Source of the DNA: Bacillota bacterium
GTDB taxonomy: Bacteria; Bacillota; Clostridia; Oscillospirales; Acutalibacteraceae
Direction of reading: 5' to 3'
Length of the DNA stretch: 16,372 nt
NCBI GenBank assembly: GCA_023416955.1
Contig: JAEZGM010000025.1
Location: 1-16,372 of the forward strand
This document shows, in pieces, positions 13,010-16,372 of the stretch. The translations under genes were made by a program, and so were the position numbers. Position 1 is the first letter of the stretch, and each line of letters opens with the position of its first letter. A model generated the notes under the pieces. The model saw only the letters and a program-made list of their open reading frames with translations. It did no database searches and was not told the DNA's origin.

Positions 13010-14038
13010 GTGATTTTTCCGCGCGGTGTTAAATTGGAGCAGCATAAAGAGGAATCCCTGAAATATCCGATTCATACGCTGGAACCGGCGCAGGATCTTT
13101 CGGATACGAAATATTTTACCCCTCCGAAAGGGAAAGCCGGTGTGGAGGCAATCATTGCCGCGGCGGAATCCGCAAATATCATCGATGAATTTGACGGGGT
13201 TCCCCTTTCCCAGAAATTAAAGCGGATGCGCCGCCTTAAAATTTCTCTGGTGCTTGTCTGCTGTATGGATGAGGACCCGTACACCACCGGCGCAACGGCG
13301 GTGCTGCGCGAGAATACGGACGCCATCATTTCCGGGCTGGTGCTGGTTGCCCGGGCCTGCGGCGCAAAAGAAAATAAAATTGTCGTGGCTACCCGGGGCG
13401 AAGCGAGAAGAATCCATAAAATGAAGCCGCAGGCAGACCTGATTACGGCGGGCGCGCGTTACCCTGCCCGCGCGCTGCTGAAACGGAAGCTTCAGGCGGC
13501 GGGAAAGAAAACCGCTTATGTTGGCGCACAAGCCTGTGTGGCACTTACGGAAGCAGTGGACAGCGGCAAGGTGCAGGATACCACGGTCGTAACCGTAACG
13601 GGCGACGGGGTCGAAACGCCCGCAAACCTGCGTGTAAGAATCGGAGCCCCGCTGCAAAGCCTGTTTGACTATTGCGGCGTCAGCGAGCGCACCCGGCTTG
13701 TCGTTACCGGTTCCCCACTTACCGGAAAGGCCGTAACGGACCTGAACACGCCGGTAACGGCGGAGACACGCTGTGTGATGGCGTTTCTGCGTGTGCCGAA
13801 ACGGAAAATCTATTCCTGCGTAGGCTGCGGAAGATGTAGCCGCGCCTGCCCCCGCGGCATCGTGCCGTGGCGTGTAAAGCAGGAAATGGAGAGGATAAAG
13901 CCGGACCCGCTTCGAATGGCCAATGTTCAGAAGTGTATCCGCTGCGCTTCCTGCTCCATCGTATGCCCGTCGGGCATCGATTTGGCCGGAACGGTTTTCC
14001 GGGCGGCAGCTTTAAAGAAAAGCGGTGATTTCGACTGA
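13010..14038 (+). CDS. rnfC: Divergent RnfC-like protein, SLBB plus two 4Fe-4S motifs
   Basis: Related to RnfC, the peripheral subunit that exchanges electrons with NAD(H) in Rnf complexes, but short (342 against about 440 residues). Visible parts: a residual RnfC N-terminus (1-25); a reduced nucleotide-fold region (about 45-185); an SLBB-like domain with VVTVTGDGVETPANLRVRIG (193-212); and two CxxCxxCxxxCP motifs (C270/273/276/280 and C309/312/315/319). Missing are the N-terminal sandwich domain and the GGAGFPT-type Gly loop, replaced by DEFDGVPLSQKL at 59-70. The YPQGGEKQL stretch has become YPARALLKR. NADH/FMN binding is thus doubtful, while both iron-sulfur clusters should form. GTG start with GGGGGTG 8 nt upstream, 21 bp after rpe. 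Confidence 0.85.
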   Translation: MIFPRGVKLEQHKEESLKYPIHTLEPAQDLSDTKYFTPPKGKAGVEAIIAAAESANIIDEFDGVPLSQKLKRMRRLKISLVLVCCMDEDPYTTGATAVLRENTDAIISGLVLVARACGAKENKIVVATRGEARRIHKMKPQADLITAGARYPARALLKRKLQAAGKKTAYVGAQACVALTEAVDSGKVQDTTVVTVTGDGVETPANLRVRIGAPLQSLFDYCGVSERTRLVVTGSPLTGKAVTDLNTPVTAETRCVMAFLRVPKRKIYSCVGCGRCSRACPRGIVPWRVKQEMERIKPDPLRMANVQKCIRCASCSIVCPSGIDLAGTVFRAAALKKSGDFD

Positions 14039-15012
14039 AACTGAAAAAATTAAATGCACCGTTTCTAAAGGGCGGCGCTACGGTTTCCTCCATGATGCGC
14101 GATGTGCTCTTCATGCTGATCTTACTGCTGATTTTGCCCGTGATCCGCTACGGGTACCGCCCTTTGGTGATGGCCGCGGTCACGGCGGCGGTCTGTGCCG
14201 TGACGGAGCTGCTGCTGAACCTGATTCAGACTAAAAACACCGGGCTGAGCGATTGCTCGCCCATGGTGACCGGACTGATCATCGTTATGCTGATGCCCGT
14301 TAACGCGCCGCTTTGGCTGCCCTGTGCGGCCGGGATTTTTGCAATTGCGGTGGCAAAGGCGCCGTTCGGTTCTACCGGGCGCAACCCGTTCAATCCGACG
14401 GCGGCGGGCGCAGCGTTTACAACCGTGTGCTGGCCGAATCTTGTTTTTACGTATTGCGACCCCGCTCTGGCGAAAAACCTGCCGCTGTTCGCGAACCCGG
14501 CGGCGGCAACGGCAGTTTCCCCGGATGCGGTACTGAAAAGCGGGCTGAAACCGCAGATGCTTCCCTTTGATATGCTTTGGGGCACTGTTCCGGGGCCAAT
14601 CGGCACAACGGCAGTTCTGGTTGTGGGGGCGTGCGGCCTGTATCTGTTCTGCAAACGTACGGCACGGTGGGAAATTACCGCGTTCTTTCTGGCTGCCGCC
14701 GCGCTGATCGCGGCGCTTTTCCCGCGGATTGCGTGCGACCCGCTGACCTCCGTGAAGTATGAGCTTCTTTCCGGCTCGCTGTTTTTTTGTTCGGTATTTA
14801 TGGTGACTGACCCTGTAACCGCCCCGCACAGCACGGTCGGGCGCTGTGTATACGGTGCTTTTGCGGGGGCGCTGGTCATGGTATTCCGTTCCGTCGGCGC
14901 ATACCAGCAGGGGGCGGTGTTCGCCGTTTTGATTGCGAATGCTGTGGCGCCTTTAATTGACGACCTGGTGTTCCGCGCAAGAGGATGGGGAGGTGAGCTG
15001 CGTGAAATCTAA
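14035..15012 (+). CDS. rnfD: Divergent RnfD-like membrane protein, probable CTG start
   Basis: Homologous to RnfD/NqrB, a membrane subunit of Rnf/Nqr complexes; about ten hydrophobic segments. Conserved blocks are GRNPFNPTAAG (115-125), WGTVPGPIGTTAVL (182-195), FMVTDPVTAP (255-264) and YQQGAVFAVLIANAVAPLID (290-309). The SGAT motif, whose Thr carries FMN in canonical RnfD, is not found; the matching region reads AVSPDAVLKSG (160-170). The first ATG is 14092, but it lacks a ribosome-binding site. The 19 codons before it encode a plausible RnfD N-terminus (LKLKKLNAPFLKGGATVSS). I therefore favour CTG 14035: it overlaps the rnfC stop as CTGA, and GGTGAT (14024-14029), complementary to the 16S 3' end, is 5 nt upstream. 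This gives 325 residues. Confidence 0.85.
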   Translation: MKLKKLNAPFLKGGATVSSMMRDVLFMLILLLILPVIRYGYRPLVMAAVTAAVCAVTELLLNLIQTKNTGLSDCSPMVTGLIIVMLMPVNAPLWLPCAAGIFAIAVAKAPFGSTGRNPFNPTAAGAAFTTVCWPNLVFTYCDPALAKNLPLFANPAAATAVSPDAVLKSGLKPQMLPFDMLWGTVPGPIGTTAVLVVGACGLYLFCKRTARWEITAFFLAAAALIAALFPRIACDPLTSVKYELLSGSLFFCSVFMVTDPVTAPHSTVGRCVYGAFAGALVMVFRSVGAYQQGAVFAVLIANAVAPLIDDLVFRARGWGGELREI

Positions 15013-15643
15013 GGAGCTGATTCGGGAAACCTCTAAAATATTTTTGAACGGATATTTCTATCGGAACCCGGTTCTGGTGGCGGCGCTTGGTATTTACCCG
15101 GTTGTGGCGGCCGGCTACAATTTACGCAACGCGGTTGAACTGTCGCTCCTGTTCCTGTTCATTTCCATCCCGGCGGAATTGATTTCCTGTCTGGTGGGGC
15201 AGCTTGTGCCGCTCTGGGTACGCCCGGGGCTTGTGCTCGCGGCCTCGGCGGTCTGTTATCTGCCAGCGGCGTGGCTTACAGAGCACCTGCTTCCCGGCTC
15301 CATTACCGCGCTTGGCATGTTCGGCGGATTGATGATCTGTAATTCCGTCATTTTGTCACGTGCGAACACTTACGCGCCCACACACATCGGCTGGGCGGTT
15401 GTGGCCGATGCCGCCGGTTCCTCCGTCGGCTTCGCGGCTGTCATCTGCATCACCGCGGTCATTCGTGAGCTGTGGCTCAAAGGCAGTGTGTGGGGCGTGA
15501 ATACCGGCGTTTACGGCACCGGGGATTCCGGTGTTTCCCTGCCGTTCTTCGGCTTTGCCCTGTTGGGTTTTATGGCCGCGTTTCTGCAATGGATTAACAA
15601 CAGGCGCGGCGGAAAACGCGCAAAAGGGGGAACGCGCGCATGA
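15002..15643 (+). CDS. Divergent RnfE/NqrD-like membrane protein lacking the cluster cysteines
   Basis: An Rnf-Nqr family membrane protein of 213 residues with about six hydrophobic segments. Family landmarks are NPVLVAALGIYP (22-33) and NSVILSRANTYA (114-125), equivalent to RnfE 'NPVFVQVLGMCP' and 'NCIILGRAEAFA'. The two Cys that hold half of the membrane [2Fe-2S] cluster in RnfE are Y32 and S115 here; C113 lies two residues from the second site. The GTG at 15002 is chosen because GGGGAGGTGA ends about 6 nt upstream; an in-frame TTG at 14957 has no such site. It overlaps the rnfD-like gene by 11 bp and the next gene by 4 bp. A hydrophilic loop near 158-180 and a basic tail are additions relative to typical RnfE. 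Confidence 0.82.
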   Translation: MKSKELIRETSKIFLNGYFYRNPVLVAALGIYPVVAAGYNLRNAVELSLLFLFISIPAELISCLVGQLVPLWVRPGLVLAASAVCYLPAAWLTEHLLPGSITALGMFGGLMICNSVILSRANTYAPTHIGWAVVADAAGSSVGFAAVICITAVIRELWLKGSVWGVNTGVYGTGDSGVSLPFFGFALLGFMAAFLQWINNRRGGKRAKGGTRA

Positions 15644-16230
15644 CGGAATTTGTTCAGATGCTTCTTACCGCGCTGGCTGCCGTCACTGCGGAAAATATTC
15701 TGTTTTCCGGCGGAATCGGGTTCAGCCGCGCACTGCGTGCGGCAAGGCACCCCAAAACTCTGAGAACGTATTCGATTTTTATCGCGCTGTTTTCGCTCAT
15801 TTCAATTTCCGTCAGTACGGCGCTCAATCCGGTCATCGCTTCCAGTGAGCTGCTCGGTTATCTTCGCCCCGTGCTGTACGCCCTCTGTGCAGCCGCGGCA
15901 TATTTGGTGGCGGCGTTCGTAACCAAAACATTTTTCTCCGGATTTTATTTGAGGTACAGTGAGATTCTGGCCCCGGCGGCGATTAATACCGTGGTGCTGG
16001 CAATGCCTTACGCGCAGAAAAGCTTTAAGCTTTCCATGCTTGACGCAGTGGGCTTCGCGCTCGGTACGGGTCTTTCGTTTTTTCTGGCAGCTACGGTGCT
16101 GGCTTACGCGGTGGTTCGCTGCAAAAATGAGGATACGCCCAAGGCGTTCAGCGGAATTCCGGCGCTGCTCATTTACATCGGCATTCTGTCGCTGGCCTTT
16201 GCGGGATTTACGGGAGCGAAACTGTTCTAG
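15640..16230 (+). CDS. Divergent RnfA/NqrE-like membrane protein lacking the cluster cysteines
   Basis: A 196-residue Rnf-Nqr family membrane protein with about six hydrophobic segments, in the usual RnfA size range. The canonical RnfA segment 'NFVLSRFLGLCPFLGVS' corresponds to NILFSGGIGFSRALRAA (19-35), with Cys replaced by S29. The canonical 'TTNCAVLG' corresponds to AINTVVLA (114-121), with Cys replaced by T117. Both ligands for the RnfA/RnfE [2Fe-2S] cluster are thus gone, matching the loss in the neighbouring RnfE-like protein. It starts with an ATGA overlap, with GGGGG about 8 nt upstream. It is the last gene of the operon; rnfB does not follow, and a terminator comes about 100 bp later. 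Confidence 0.82.
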   Translation: MTEFVQMLLTALAAVTAENILFSGGIGFSRALRAARHPKTLRTYSIFIALFSLISISVSTALNPVIASSELLGYLRPVLYALCAAAAYLVAAFVTKTFFSGFYLRYSEILAPAAINTVVLAMPYAQKSFKLSMLDAVGFALGTGLSFFLAATVLAYAVVRCKNEDTPKAFSGIPALLIYIGILSLAFAGFTGAKLF

Positions 16231-16329
16231 GGCTTGTTTGTAAATTAGTAAATATCGTGCGAATCTACTAATATACCAGCATAGAATAGTGCAATCGAGT
16301 GAATATGCTAAGAGTTTGGATAGAAAAAC

Positions 16330-16372
16330 CGGAATAAAAACTTACATATATGGGTTTTATTCCGTTGTTTTT
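16330..16372 (+). terminator. Terminator of the rpe-Rnf-like operon
   Basis: CGGAATAAAA (16330-16339) pairs with TTTTATTCCG (16355-16364) and runs into TTGTTTTT at the window edge. It shows that the operon ends after the RnfA-like gene, about 100 bp past its stop codon. Confidence 0.8.

Overview
The window looks like chromosome of a Gram-positive anaerobe of the class Clostridia, most likely in or near the Oscillospiraceae/Ruminococcaceae. The grounds are Firmicutes-style Shine-Dalgarno sites and sigma-A promoters, a type I-beta DAHP synthase with an N-terminal regulatory domain, a BirA-type operator before bioY, an rplM-rpsI pair, a G5/3D-domain wall protein and an Rnf-related operon. This assignment is inferred from gene content only. 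All protein-coding genes lie on the + strand.

Layout. (1) 1-3506: the last bases of a 23S rRNA and its terminator. These are followed by a promoter, a zinc-ribbon membrane protein, an ABC ATPase and its large permease. A free-standing 5S rRNA with its own promoter and terminator comes about 3.3 kb after the 23S end. (2) 3762-5623: aroF (aromatic amino acid entry enzyme), then bioY (biotin uptake) with a near-consensus promoter whose -35 box lies inside a BirA operator. (3) 6047-7101: rplM-rpsI with a structured leader and a strong hairpin after rpsI. (4) 7176-9047: an AT-richer block with a Nudix hydrolase, a nitroreductase and a RibD-C/DHFR-like reductase, the last two translationally coupled. 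(5) 9172-11060: a gene-poor stretch holding a promoter, a structured region and a weak terminator (an orphan small-RNA candidate). A secreted or anchored G5/3D-domain protein follows, with its own promoter and a structured 5' leader. (6) 11231-12024: two small unknown membrane proteins, each with its own promoter. (7) 12286-16372: rpe followed by four tightly packed genes related to rnfC, rnfD, rnfE and rnfA, closed by a terminator.

The most notable part is the last operon. The four genes clearly derive from the Rnf/Nqr ion-pumping electron-transfer complex, but rnfG and rnfB are absent. By my reading the surviving subunits have lost most canonical cofactor sites: the RnfC sandwich domain and its Gly-rich flavin/NADH loop, the SGAT flavinylation motif of RnfD, and the four membrane [2Fe-2S] cysteines of RnfE and RnfA. 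The two 4Fe-4S motifs of the RnfC-like protein are intact. The rnfD-like gene probably starts at a CTG overlapping the rnfC stop. This looks like a reduced or repurposed Rnf-type membrane complex of unknown function.

All calls are by eye from sequence. No alignment, folding or database search was run.
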